From assembly GCA_016792845.1 (NCBI GenBank), contig JAEUKH010000040.1, forward strand, positions 20,737 through 84,736: a stretch of 64,000 nt of DNA, given 5' to 3'. Numbering within the stretch: the first letter of the stretch is position 1; each line of letters begins with the position of its first letter. This document shows, piece after piece, positions 33,445 through 42,690 of this stretch. The DNA is from Myxococcales bacterium (GTDB lineage: Bacteria > Myxococcota_A > Polyangia > Polyangiales > Ga0077539). Under the pieces are notes generated by a model. It ran no database searches and had not been told where the DNA came from. It saw only the letters and a program-made list of their open reading frames with translations. The translations under genes were made by a program, and so were the position numbers.

Positions 33445-35082
33445 GTGTCTTACGTTCGCATCGTCCCCCTCGGTGGTCTCGGCGAGGTCGGGATGAACTG
33501 CATGGCCATCGAATCGCCCGACGGGGTCATCGTGGTCGATTGTGGCATCACCTTCCCCCGCGAAGACCGCGGCGTCGACATCATTCACCCGGTCTTTGAC
33601 TACCTCGAAGACCGCGCCGACGCCCTCCTCGGCATCGTGATCACACACGGCCACGAAGACCACATCGGCGCGCTCCCGTACCTCCTCGAACGCGTGCCCG
33701 CGCCGGTCTACGCGCCGCCTTACGCGCTCGCTCTGATCAAAGAGCGCATGCGCGAGTTCTCGTCGCTGCCGCCCATCGACCTCGTCGCGACGACGCCGCG
33801 GAAGAAGTTCGACCTCGGGCACTACACCGTCGAGCCCTTGCGGGTGACGCACTCGATCCCCGATGCGACGGCGCTGGCCATCGCGACCCCCGGCGGCATG
33901 GTGATCCACACGGGCGATTTCAAGCTCGAAGACGACCCGCTCGACGGCGAGGGGTACGACATCGAGCGCTTCCAAGAGCTCGGCGACGCGGGGGTCTCGC
34001 TGCTCTTGAGCGACAGCACCAACATCGACGTGCCGGGCCGCGCGGGGGGCGAGCGCGAGGTGGCCGACAACCTTCGGAAGCTCATCGCGAAGAAGAAGCA
34101 GCGCGTGGTGGTGGGCATCTTCCCCTCGAACGCGTTTCGGCTCAGCACCCTCGTCGAGATCGCCGCCGCGACGGGGCGTCGGGTGTGCTACCTCGGGCGC
34201 AGCGTCCAGACTCACGCGCGCATCGCTGAGCATTTGAACCGCCTCGGCGCGCGCCCCGACCTGCTCGTGCCGCCGGAGCGCGCGAGAGAGGTGCCGCGGG
34301 GGCAACTCCTCGTGATCGCGTCGGGCACCCAGGCCGAGCCCATGAGCGCCCTCGGGCGGCTCTCGCGCGGCGAGCACCCGAAGCTGAACCTCGAAGCCGG
34401 CGACGCCGTGGTGTTCTCGTCGCGCACCATCCCCGGCAACGAGCTCTCGGTGTGGGATCTCTATTGCGCCTTCGAGCGCCGCGGCATGGACGTTCACTAC
34501 AGCGGCTCCGACCCTGGCATTCACGTCTCGGGGCACGCCGGTCGCGAAGAGCAGAGCCGCATGATCGCGTGGACCAAGCCGCGCAGCTTCATCCCCGTGC
34601 ACGGCACCTTTCATCACTTGAACCAGCACGCGCGGCTCGCCAAGCAGCTCGGCGTCAGCGACGTCTTGGTGATCGAGAACGGCCAGACCGCGGTGGTCGA
34701 CACCGAGGGCGTCATGCCCGGCTCGAACGTCACCGTCGGGCGCGTGCACATCGACGACGGCGAAGAGGTGCCCGCTGAGATCTTGCGCGAGCGCGCGGTG
34801 ATGAGCGAGGTCGGCGTGATCTTGGTGAGCGTCGGGCTCGACCGCGAGGGGCGCTTGAAGGGCGCCGTGGGCCTCGCGACCCGCGGCGTCACCGTCGACC
34901 CCGAGACCGACATCGCCGAGGCCGTTCGGGCCGTCGAAGGCGCCGTGCGCGAGGTGCAGGGCCGCGGCGTCGGCGCGAGCGCGCTCGATGGGGTGCGAGA
35001 TGCCGCCCGTCGCGCCGCCCGTCGCTTCTTCGCGCACGGTCAGCGCCGCCCCTTGGTGGTGGTCAGCACCACCGTCGGCTGA
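33445..35082 (+). CDS. rnj: Ribonuclease J
   Basis: A 545-residue metallo-beta-lactamase/beta-CASP nuclease. The zinc motif is THGHEDHIGALPY near residue 70, further ligands lie in VTHSIPD and HTGDFK, and the beta-CASP region contains SGTQAEP and SGHAGREEQ; a C-terminal RNase J domain completes it. RNase J has 5'-to-3' exo- and endonuclease activity in RNA maturation and decay. Start is GTG 33445 (VSYVRIVPLGGLGEVGMN). It precedes a deoxycytidylate deaminase gene and the topoisomerase VI operon on the same strand, each with its own gap, so co-transcription is uncertain. Confidence 0.93.
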   Translation: MSYVRIVPLGGLGEVGMNCMAIESPDGVIVVDCGITFPREDRGVDIIHPVFDYLEDRADALLGIVITHGHEDHIGALPYLLERVPAPVYAPPYALALIKERMREFSSLPPIDLVATTPRKKFDLGHYTVEPLRVTHSIPDATALAIATPGGMVIHTGDFKLEDDPLDGEGYDIERFQELGDAGVSLLLSDSTNIDVPGRAGGEREVADNLRKLIAKKKQRVVVGIFPSNAFRLSTLVEIAAATGRRVCYLGRSVQTHARIAEHLNRLGARPDLLVPPERAREVPRGQLLVIASGTQAEPMSALGRLSRGEHPKLNLEAGDAVVFSSRTIPGNELSVWDLYCAFERRGMDVHYSGSDPGIHVSGHAGREEQSRMIAWTKPRSFIPVHGTFHHLNQHARLAKQLGVSDVLVIENGQTAVVDTEGVMPGSNVTVGRVHIDDGEEVPAEILRERAVMSEVGVILVSVGLDREGRLKGAVGLATRGVTVDPETDIAEAVRAVEGAVREVQGRGVGASALDGVRDAARRAARRFFAHGQRRPLVVVSTTVG

Positions 35083-35172
35083 GCCGCGGCGGGCCGCCAG
35101 GGAGGCCGAGTCGGTCTCGAAATCGTCTCAAATTTGCGATGATTGCGTCGGTCGTGGCACCTCGCCAACACC

Positions 35173-35628
35173 ATGACCGAAGCGCGTGATCGTGTCTCTT
35201 GGGACGAGTACTTCATGAAGATCGCCGAGACCGTCGCGACCCGCGCGACCTGCGATCGCAAGCACGTCGGCGCCGTCATCGAGCGCGGTCGAACCATCCT
35301 CGCGACGGGCTACAACGGCTCGATCTCGGGCCTCGACCACTGCGGCGAGGTCGGCCACATGATGGAGAACAACCACTGCGTGCGCACCATCCACGCCGAG
35401 GCCAACGCGGTGATCCAGGCCGCCCGCAACGGCGTGCGCATCGAGGGCGCGAACATCTACGTCACGGCCTCGCCCTGCTGGAGCTGCTTCAAGATGATCG
35501 CCAACGCGGGCATCACGAAGATCGTGTTTCGCGAGTTCTATCGCGACCCGCGCATCTTCGAGTTCAGCGAGCGCCTCGGCATCACCCTGGTGCATCTCGC
35601 CCCCGAGGCCGCGCCAGCGACGCCATAG
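35173..35628 (+). CDS. dCMP deaminase family protein (ComEB-like)
   Basis: A 151-residue zinc deaminase. The first zinc motif is HAEANAV near residue 76, the second SPCWSC near residue 105, as in dCMP deaminases, which convert dCMP to dUMP for thymidylate synthesis. A third Cys in DHCGEVGH, as in ComEB-type enzymes, may complete a structural zinc site. ATG 35173 is chosen; the upstream in-frame extension is short and basic. It ends just three bases before the TGACA-N5-TGTCA palindrome of the topoisomerase VI upstream region. Confidence 0.88.
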   Translation: MTEARDRVSWDEYFMKIAETVATRATCDRKHVGAVIERGRTILATGYNGSISGLDHCGEVGHMMENNHCVRTIHAEANAVIQAARNGVRIEGANIYVTASPCWSCFKMIANAGITKIVFREFYRDPRIFEFSERLGITLVHLAPEAAPATP

Positions 35629-35630
35629 AT

Positions 35631-35645
35631 TGACAGGTTATGTCA
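35631..35645. promoter_or_regulatory. Palindrome TGACA-N5-TGTCA upstream of topoisomerase VI
   Basis: TGACAGGTTATGTCA lies 69 bases before the top6B start, and the overlapping TTGACA could be a -35 element, though no good -10 at the right spacing was found. Same arms and spacing as the site at 20799. Confidence 0.55.
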
Positions 35646-35714
35646 CACGTTGAGCGCCTCGGTGCTTGACGGGTGTTCAGTGAAGGCGCACGGTCGCCCC
35701 ACGAGGATCGAACG

Positions 35715-37946
35715 ATGACGACAGACGGCAACAACGACGAGGCTGGGGTCTCAGAGAAAGAGAAGACGGGTCGTCGGGCCACGGCCGAAGCGATGGCGCA
35801 GAAGCAGCGCGAGATCTCGGTGAGCGAGTTCTTCACGAAGAATCGCCATCTTCTCGGCTTCGACAACCCCGCCAAGGCGCTCTTGACGACCATCAAAGAG
35901 GCCGTCGACAACGCCCTCGACGCCTGCGAAGAGGCCGGCATCTTGCCGAGCATCGAGGTCGCGATCGAAGAGGTCTCCGACGGTCGGTATCGCGTGCGGG
36001 TCGAAGACAACGGCCCGGGCATTGTGAAAGAGCAAATTCCGAAGATCTTCGCGAAGTTGCTTTATGGCTCGAAGTTTCACCGGCTCCGGCAGTCGCGCGG
36101 CCAGCAGGGCATCGGCATCTCGGCGGCGGGCATGTACGGCCAGCTGACGACGGGCAAGCCTGTGGTGATCGTGTCAAAGATCGGCAAGGGCCGCCCGGCC
36201 TGGCGACTCGAAGTGCGCATCGACTCGCGCACCAACAACCCCGAGGTGCTCAACAAAGACCGCGACGTGACCGTCCCGTGGGAGAAAGACCACGGCACCG
36301 CCGTCGAGATCGAGCTCACGGGCCTTTACCGCGCGGGTCGCACGAGCGTCGACGCGTACCTCGAACAGACCGTCGTCGCGAACCCGCACCTTGAACTGAG
36401 CTACAAGCCCCCGCGGGGCAACCCTGTTCATTACCCGCGGGTCGCCGAGGTCTTGCCGCCCGAGGCCCAAGAGATCAAGCCCCACCCCCACGGGGTCGAG
36501 CTTGGGATGCTGCTGAAGATCCTCCAAGAGGCCGGGCCTCGTAGCGTGCGAGACACGCTGATGGAGGAGTTTTCGAGGGTCACGGGCCCCGTCGCCGACG
36601 AGATCTGTCGACGCGCCGACGTCGACCCGACGGCGCTCGCCGCGCGGCTCACGGGCGACCGCGTCGAGGCCATCCACGGGGTGATGCTGAGCTCGCACGC
36701 GACGCTGCCGCCGATCAAGCGCTTCACGGCGCGGCTCGGCAAGGCCGACGGCAACCTGAAAGACGAGCTCCTCGACGAGGGCACGGGGTTTACGCCGGGG
36801 CTCGTTGAGACTGTGATCCGCAAGGCCGGGCTCGAGCCCTCGCACAAGGCGCGGCTCGCGACACCGTTGCAGGTTGAGTCGGTGTACGAGGCGCTCAGGG
36901 CGAGCCAGGTGAAGATCCTGCCGCCGCCGGCGACCTGCGTCGTGCCGGTGGGCGAAGAGCTCATTCGCAAGGGGCTCGAGCGGCGCTTCAAGGCCGACCT
37001 GATCATTTCGCACACTCGGCCTCCGGCGGTGTACCGGGGTAACCCCTTCGTGGTCGAGGCGGGCATCGCGTTTGGGGGCTCGCTGCCCCGCGACGAGGCC
37101 GCCGAGCTCTTGCGCTTCGCCAACCGGGTGCCGCTGCTCTACCAGCCCCGCGCCTGCGCCATCACCGAAGCGGTCACGAAGGTCGATTGGAAGGCGTACG
37201 GACTCCAGCAGCGCCGCGGCGAGCTGCCTGTTGGGCCCCTCGCGATCTTCGTGCACCTCGCCAGCGTGTGGGTGCCCTTCACGAGCGAGGCCAAAGAGGC
37301 CGTCGCGCACTACGACGACATCGTGCGCGAAATTCGCATGGCTCTCATGGAGTGCGGCCGCAAGCTCGGGGTCTGGGTCAAGGCCCAAGAGGCCGAGAAG
37401 TGGGAGCTCGAGCGGAAGACCCTCTTTGAAAAGTACATTCAAGAGTTGTCGGCGTCGATTCACGCCATCACCGGCGTCTCTGAAGAGAAGGTGAAAGATG
37501 ACTTCTACGCCGCGCTCCCGAAGCATGTGAAGCTGCCCTCGCCGAAGCCGAGCGGCGACGGGGGCCCTGGCGCCGCGGCGGGCGCGTCGCTGCCTGAGAG
37601 CGTGACCGCCGACGAGGGCGGAGGCGCACCCGAGGGGGCGGCCCAAGACGCGGCGACCGAGGGCGTTGAGGGGGCCGACGCGCCCGCGGGGGAGGCCGAG
37701 GCCGAGGGTGAGGCCGAGGGCGAGGCCGAGGTGGTGTCGATGGCCGCGCACAGGGCGCAGCGACGCCCGGTGAGCTTTGAAGAGGGCGAAGACGCGCAGC
37801 AGTCGTTCGGCGGCCCCGCGTTCGAAGATGTGACGGGCGGGCGAGGGCGCACCGCGGCGGCGATCGAGGCCCGCGGCGCGGCGCGCACCATGAAGGCCGC
37901 GGCGGGGGGGCGTAAAGCGAAGCTCCAACCCGAAGAGGGAGTTTGA
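35715..37946 (+). CDS. top6B: DNA topoisomerase VI subunit B
   Basis: A 743-residue type IIB topoisomerase ATPase subunit. The GHKL domain has the N-box KEAVDNALDACEE near residue 46, VEDNGPGI, and the G2 region QQGIGISAAGMYGQL; the helix-two-turn-helix and transducer parts follow, with the switch lysine region in the transducer. The last ~150 residues are Ala/Glu/Gly-rich, probably disordered, and not part of the archaeal protein. With subunit A it passes DNA duplexes through double-strand breaks to relax and decatenate DNA using ATP. ATG 35715 has GAGG eight bases upstream. Subunit A follows after 3 bases. Confidence 0.94.
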   Translation: MTTDGNNDEAGVSEKEKTGRRATAEAMAQKQREISVSEFFTKNRHLLGFDNPAKALLTTIKEAVDNALDACEEAGILPSIEVAIEEVSDGRYRVRVEDNGPGIVKEQIPKIFAKLLYGSKFHRLRQSRGQQGIGISAAGMYGQLTTGKPVVIVSKIGKGRPAWRLEVRIDSRTNNPEVLNKDRDVTVPWEKDHGTAVEIELTGLYRAGRTSVDAYLEQTVVANPHLELSYKPPRGNPVHYPRVAEVLPPEAQEIKPHPHGVELGMLLKILQEAGPRSVRDTLMEEFSRVTGPVADEICRRADVDPTALAARLTGDRVEAIHGVMLSSHATLPPIKRFTARLGKADGNLKDELLDEGTGFTPGLVETVIRKAGLEPSHKARLATPLQVESVYEALRASQVKILPPPATCVVPVGEELIRKGLERRFKADLIISHTRPPAVYRGNPFVVEAGIAFGGSLPRDEAAELLRFANRVPLLYQPRACAITEAVTKVDWKAYGLQQRRGELPVGPLAIFVHLASVWVPFTSEAKEAVAHYDDIVREIRMALMECGRKLGVWVKAQEAEKWELERKTLFEKYIQELSASIHAITGVSEEKVKDDFYAALPKHVKLPSPKPSGDGGPGAAAGASLPESVTADEGGGAPEGAAQDAATEGVEGADAPAGEAEAEGEAEGEAEVVSMAAHRAQRRPVSFEEGEDAQQSFGGPAFEDVTGGRGRTAAAIEARGAARTMKAAAGGRKAKLQPEEGV

Positions 37947-37949
37947 TCG

Positions 37950-39044
37950 ATGGACGAGCGTGACACCAAGACACTTGAGAAGATCAGGGCGCTTGCCTTC
38001 CAAGCGCTCGCTGAGGTTCGCGCGGGGAAGAACCCGCACCTCTCGATCCCCGTGCGGGCCTTGTCGAATGTGAGCTTCGACGAGCGCGAGCGGGTCATCA
38101 GGCTCGGCGACAACAAGCAGCAGCGGGCCTTCTTTCACTTCAAGCAGGCCAAGCTCTTCATGCAGACCTTCTTGATCGCTGAGAAGTGCAAGAAGCTCAT
38201 CGAGGCCGGGGCGACCACCAGCATTCGTGACATCTATTACGATGCCAAGCACACCATCGCCGGGAGCCGCGAGAACACCTTCGACGACCAGGCCGAGAGC
38301 GACCCCGTCATCGAAGACCTCGAGGTCACCATCGACGCGCTCCGCGAAGAGCTGCACCTCCGCGCTGAGAACCGCGGCGCCATGGTCGGGCCGATGACCA
38401 TCGTCGACACCGGCGACACCATCGACCTGCGCCGCATGGGCTCGGGCGGGTGGAGCGTGCCCTCGATCGTCGAAGAGAATCGCATCTCTTTCACCAAGCA
38501 CGAGGCGAAGTTCGTGCTCTTCGTCGAGAAGGGCGCGGTGTGGTCGCGCCTCAATGAAGACAAATTCTGGGCGGCCCACCAGTGCATCCTCATTCACGGC
38601 GGGGGCATGGCTGCGCGGGGCACGCGTCGGCTCCTGCGGCGCATGCACGAAGAGCTCAACCTGCCGGTGTATGTGATCACCGACAATGACCCCTGGGGCT
38701 TCTACATCTACTCGGTGATCAAGCAAGGGAGCATCAACCTCGCCTACGAGTCGATGCGGATGGCCGTGCCGCAGGCGAGGTTTCTCGGCGTCTCAAGCTT
38801 CGACCCAGAGCGCTTCGACTTCCCCGGGAGCGTGGCCATCAAGGTCGAAGACGAAGACGAGCGCCGGGCCGAGCAGCTCTTGAAATACGATTGGTTTCAA
38901 GACAAGCGCTGGCAAGCCGAGATCAAGCAGATGCTCAAGACGAAGAACAAGTACGAGATCGAAGCCCTCTCGTCGAAGGGCATTCGGTACATCACGCAGC
39001 AGTACATCCCCCAGAAGCTTGAGCAGAAGATCTGGCTCGATTGA
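37950..39044 (+). CDS. top6A: DNA topoisomerase VI subunit A (Spo11 homologue)
   Basis: A 364-residue cleavage subunit. The winged-helix domain holds the catalytic tyrosine in SIRDIYYD, most likely Tyr97 by comparison with the RDIFY motif of Spo11. The Toprim domain shows the Glu in LFVEKGAVW and the acidic pair in TDNDPWG, which bind Mg. The length equals archaeal subunit A. It is three bases after top6B, with GAGGGAG as ribosome site, so both are one operon and should make the A2B2 enzyme. Together they look complete and functional. Confidence 0.95.
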   Translation: MDERDTKTLEKIRALAFQALAEVRAGKNPHLSIPVRALSNVSFDERERVIRLGDNKQQRAFFHFKQAKLFMQTFLIAEKCKKLIEAGATTSIRDIYYDAKHTIAGSRENTFDDQAESDPVIEDLEVTIDALREELHLRAENRGAMVGPMTIVDTGDTIDLRRMGSGGWSVPSIVEENRISFTKHEAKFVLFVEKGAVWSRLNEDKFWAAHQCILIHGGGMAARGTRRLLRRMHEELNLPVYVITDNDPWGFYIYSVIKQGSINLAYESMRMAVPQARFLGVSSFDPERFDFPGSVAIKVEDEDERRAEQLLKYDWFQDKRWQAEIKQMLKTKNKYEIEALSSKGIRYITQQYIPQKLEQKIWLD

Positions 39045-39124
39045 GCGCCTCGGCGTCGCTCCGGGGGAGCGGGCTCGGTGTCGGGCATTGCCGAGGGGGC
39101 AGGGGTGTTGGTAGAGGCTCGTGC

Positions 39125-39931
39125 ATGAGCGACCCCTTCGCGTACGAGACCCTCTCTGCCCTCTCGGTTCAGTTTGATGCGGGCTACGCCCTGGTCACCC
39201 TCAACCGCCCCGAGCGCATGAACGCCCTCTCGCGGGTGCTCTTGCGAGAGCTCGGCGCGCTCTTCCGCGCCCTCGCCGTAGAGCCCCGGGCCCGGGTCAT
39301 CATTGTTACTGGCTCAGGCGAGAAGGCGTTCTGCGCGGGCGCCGACCTCAAGGAGCGCCAGTCGATGACCGAAGACGACGTGCGGGCCCTCTTGGGCGTG
39401 TACCGCGACGCGTTCGGCGCCATCGACCACTGCCCCAAGCCCGTCGTGGCGGCCATTCAGGGCGTGGCCCTCGGGGGCGGCTTCGAGCTTGCCCTCGCGT
39501 GCGACCTCAGGGTGGCCGCGCCGAACGCGGTGATCGGCCTCCCCGAGACCTCGCTGGCCATCATCCCCGGGGCCGGGGGCACGCAGCGGCTCTCGCGGCT
39601 CATCGGCCCGGGGCGCGCGAAGGAGCTGATCCTCCTCGCGAAGAAGATGCCCGCCCGAGAGGGCCTCGGGCTCGGCCTCGTGACGGCCCTCGCGGCAGAG
39701 GGCGAGTCGCCGGTCGAGGCCGCCAAGCAGCTCACCGCCTCGCTCGTGAACGGCGCGCCCATCGCCCTCGCCGCCGCCATGGAGGCCATCGACCTCGGGG
39801 CCGACCTCGACCTCGAAGCGGGCTTTCTCCTCGAAGCGCGATGTTATGAGAAGACCCTCGGCTCGAACGACCGCCGTGAGGCCCTCGCGGCCTTCTCTGA
39901 AGGGCGAAAGCCTGTCTACACCGGCACCTGA
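39125..39931 (+). CDS. Enoyl-CoA hydratase (crotonase family)
   Basis: A 268-residue crotonase. CoA-binding and oxyanion regions are AFCAGADLKER and QGVALGGGFELALACD; both catalytic Glu positions are filled (GGFELA and GLPETSLAIIPGAGG), so it should be an active hydratase. The pattern ADLKERQSM and AIIPGAGGTQRL resembles the methylglutaconyl-CoA hydratase/AUH branch, which also occurs in leucine breakdown; this finer call is tentative. ATG 39125 starts at the conserved region; an extension to 39041 overlaps top6A and is rejected. Confidence 0.87.
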   Translation: MSDPFAYETLSALSVQFDAGYALVTLNRPERMNALSRVLLRELGALFRALAVEPRARVIIVTGSGEKAFCAGADLKERQSMTEDDVRALLGVYRDAFGAIDHCPKPVVAAIQGVALGGGFELALACDLRVAAPNAVIGLPETSLAIIPGAGGTQRLSRLIGPGRAKELILLAKKMPAREGLGLGLVTALAAEGESPVEAAKQLTASLVNGAPIALAAAMEAIDLGADLDLEAGFLLEARCYEKTLGSNDRREALAAFSEGRKPVYTGT

Positions 39932-40166
39932 AGCGCGGCGCCATCACCCCGTCGCGTCTCTGAATTTCAGCTTCGAAGCCCCCCGGATGCCGCGCGGCCC
40001 CGCGGCGCTCAAACAGCATGACGCGCATGCGGTGTGCAATCGTTGTGCAGTAGAGAACTGTTTCACAGTCGCAATGAATGCGTGTTATGCGGGGCTCGTT
40101 TGGGGGCGCCCGCCGACGCCACGCGGGCGGTGGGCTGTCTCTCGTGTGTTCTCGGAGGTTTCTTTC

Positions 40167-42620
40167 ATGCAACGATCAGCACGTTGGGCGCTCTGCGGTG
40201 TGGTCGCAGGGTTGATGTCGGCGACACAAGCGGCAGCGCAACCGCGCCCACCGGTACGTCCGACGCCGGCTCGTCCAGGGGCCACGCAGCCGGCGCGTCC
40301 GGGCACGGGGCCTGCGGCGCAGGTGACTCCGGCCGCGCAGGTGGTCGAGACGCCGCCGCCGCCCCCGCCGCCGCCCCCGCCGCCGCCTCCTCCGCCGCCT
40401 CCGCCGCTGCGTGTGGCGGTCACCGCTGGGGTCAATGGTCAGTTCACGCCGCTCACCTGCGGCGGTGGCGACGCGACCGCGCCGGTGCTCACGACGGTGG
40501 CCTCGCAGCTCGCCGCGGAGCCCAACACCCTCGGCATCGACGCGGGCGACCTCTTGGGCGCCGCTGCGGTGAGCCGCTTTGTGGTCGAGCACGACGCCGC
40601 GGGCCTCGCCGCCGCGGTGCACGCCGCGGGGCTCCGCGCCTTGGCGGTGGGTCATCGCGACCTCTCGTCAGACCGCGCGGCCTTTGTGGCCGGTTCGCGC
40701 GCCCTCAACGATCGCGGCGTGCCGCACGTCTTGTCGAACCTCCACTGCGAAGGCGCGGGGGCGTCGCTCTGCAGCGTCGTGCGTGACGCGGGCGATGCGC
40801 CGGTGATCCTCGATCACCCGAGCGGCCGCGTCGCGGTGGTGGCCCTGGTGTCGCCTGAGACGCTCTCGGGCATCGCGCCCGACCGTCGCGCGGGCTTGAC
40901 CCTCGACCCGCTCGCCGATGCGCTCCCGCGTGAAGTGCGGCGTGCGCGGGCGGCGGGCGCGACCCGGGTGGTGGTGACCCTCGACCCGACCTATCACCAT
41001 GAGCTCGACGAGGCGCTCTCGCTCGGCGGGGCCTTCGAGCCCGGTGAGGGGCCTGATGTGCTGGTGGTCCAAGACCTGCCGTCGGGCATCACCTCGATGG
41101 AGGCTTCACGCTCGGGCGTTCAGGTCGTCTCGACGCGTTGGGGCGGGGCGGTGGTGCTCGAGCCCGGGGCCGCGCGGGTTGCGCGCCCTGCACGGAGCGG
41201 CGATGCGCCCGAGGCGGTCACGCAGTTTGTCACGGGGGCCCGTCAGTGGCTCTGCGACACCTACGGGCGCCCGCTCGCGGGGGGCAGGCTTGAGAGCGGC
41301 ATCGACCGCGACCAGTTCGCGGGCTTGTACCTCGATGTGCTGCGCGATCGGGCCGAGGCCGAGGTGGCGATCATCAACCGTTCGGCGGTGCGCAACCCGA
41401 GCGGGCTCTTTCCGATCAGCGGCGGCATCACCCCGCTGACGGTGGCCGCGGCGCTGCCCTTCGCCGACGAAGTGCGCCGTATCACGGTCACCGGCGCGGT
41501 GCTCAAGGCCTTCGCGACGGCGAGCCGGGCCTCGGGCTTCTACCTCCGCGGCGTCACCACCGAGGGGGGCGTCAAGGTCAACGGCCGTCCCATCGACGAC
41601 GCGCAGCAGTACACCGTGGTGACCACGGGCTTTATCGCCGAGGGCGGCGACGGCGGCATCGGCGCGCAGGTGTCGGGCGCGCGCTTCGGCACCAGCACGC
41701 CCCAAGAGGTCTTCACCGCGTGGCTCGACCAGCCGCGGAGCGGCAACATCCTCACGGCGCCGAACAACCCCGCCGAGCACACGCGCTGGGTGTTTCGTGC
41801 CAACGCCGACCTCGCGTTTTCGAGCACCACCATCAACGGCAACCCGCTGAGCGCCGGGGCCCTCCGCTTCGACGACCCGCAGCTCTCGCGCGCCCAGAGC
41901 ATCAACCTGCGCTTCGACGGCGCGGTGCGCTTCGACGCCGACCACCCGGTCTACACCTGGGACAACGAAGTGAGGCTCCGTTACGGCCGCGCTTCGCAGA
42001 TCGCGTCGCCTTCCGTCGACGTGCCCAACCCGCCGTCGACGGGCTTCATCGAGAACCTCGACCTCGTGACCTACAACACCGCGGCGACGCTGCGATGGTT
42101 CCGCAACCATCGCGAGTGGTACATGCCGCTGCCGACGTTCTTGGGGTACGTCGAAACCGAGCTGAACGGCCCGCCGACGCCGCGTCAGCCTGATTTTCAC
42201 CACGTCCTCGTGCGTCCGACGGTGGGCTTCCGCTTCGAGCTCCTTGAGCGCATGACGTTGAACATCACGGGCGGTCTCAACTGGGCCGAGGTGCTCGGCC
42301 CGCAAGACGTCGCCGCGAACAAGCCGCAGTTCGCCATCGTCACGACCCTGCAAGCGCGCACGGGCACGCTCTTCACCATCGGCACCCGCGCCCTCGAAGG
42401 CGGGTTCTCGATTGACTACACCCTCGCAGATCCGGGCAACCTGAACGGCCAGACCTTCCGTGGCTCGGGGCGCTTGTCGTTGCCCTTGTTCCGCCCGCTG
42501 GCGCTGACGCTCGGGTATGACATTTTCGCGCGCCGCGACGAGAACCGCGATTGGGGTGTGGGCCACGACACCACCATCGGCCTGCGGTACTCGTTTACCA
42601 GCGCCTTCCAGACCTTCTGA
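40167..42620 (+). CDS. 5'-nucleotidase-like domain fused to an outer-membrane beta-barrel
   Basis: An 817-residue exported protein. Signal peptide (ALCGVVAGLMSATQAAAQ) is followed by a Pro/Ala-rich stretch with 18 consecutive prolines (about residues 63-80). Residues ~80-330 follow the metallophosphatase fold of UshA-like 5'-nucleotidases but the metal motifs are eroded: DTHG-like is GVNG, GNHE is GHRD, and the GHTH motif is missing, although DAGD is kept. Residues ~380-540 are a 5_nucleotid_C-like domain (GGITPLTVAAALPFADEV). The last ~270 residues are barrel-like strands ending in the aromatic TF terminus typical of outer-membrane proteins. Start ATG 40167 has GGAGG eight bases upstream. 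Catalysis is doubtful; a binding role at the surface is possible. Confidence 0.75.
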   Translation: MQRSARWALCGVVAGLMSATQAAAQPRPPVRPTPARPGATQPARPGTGPAAQVTPAAQVVETPPPPPPPPPPPPPPPPPPLRVAVTAGVNGQFTPLTCGGGDATAPVLTTVASQLAAEPNTLGIDAGDLLGAAAVSRFVVEHDAAGLAAAVHAAGLRALAVGHRDLSSDRAAFVAGSRALNDRGVPHVLSNLHCEGAGASLCSVVRDAGDAPVILDHPSGRVAVVALVSPETLSGIAPDRRAGLTLDPLADALPREVRRARAAGATRVVVTLDPTYHHELDEALSLGGAFEPGEGPDVLVVQDLPSGITSMEASRSGVQVVSTRWGGAVVLEPGAARVARPARSGDAPEAVTQFVTGARQWLCDTYGRPLAGGRLESGIDRDQFAGLYLDVLRDRAEAEVAIINRSAVRNPSGLFPISGGITPLTVAAALPFADEVRRITVTGAVLKAFATASRASGFYLRGVTTEGGVKVNGRPIDDAQQYTVVTTGFIAEGGDGGIGAQVSGARFGTSTPQEVFTAWLDQPRSGNILTAPNNPAEHTRWVFRANADLAFSSTTINGNPLSAGALRFDDPQLSRAQSINLRFDGAVRFDADHPVYTWDNEVRLRYGRASQIASPSVDVPNPPSTGFIENLDLVTYNTAATLRWFRNHREWYMPLPTFLGYVETELNGPPTPRQPDFHHVLVRPTVGFRFELLERMTLNITGGLNWAEVLGPQDVAANKPQFAIVTTLQARTGTLFTIGTRALEGGFSIDYTLADPGNLNGQTFRGSGRLSLPLFRPLALTLGYDIFARRDENRDWGVGHDTTIGLRYSFTSAFQTF

Positions 42621-42632
42621 GGTGCGTGCGCG

Positions 42633-42672
42633 GTCGGCCCCTTCGCCCTTCGCGGGTATCGAGGGGGCCGAC
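42633..42672. terminator. Hairpin between convergent genes (candidate terminator)
   Basis: GTCGGCCCC and GGGGCCGAC are perfect 9-base arms around a 22-base loop, directly after the barrel-protein stop and before the opposing ATP-grasp stop. No T-tract is present. Confidence 0.45.
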
Positions 42673-42690
42673 GCTGGCGCCGCGGGCCTC

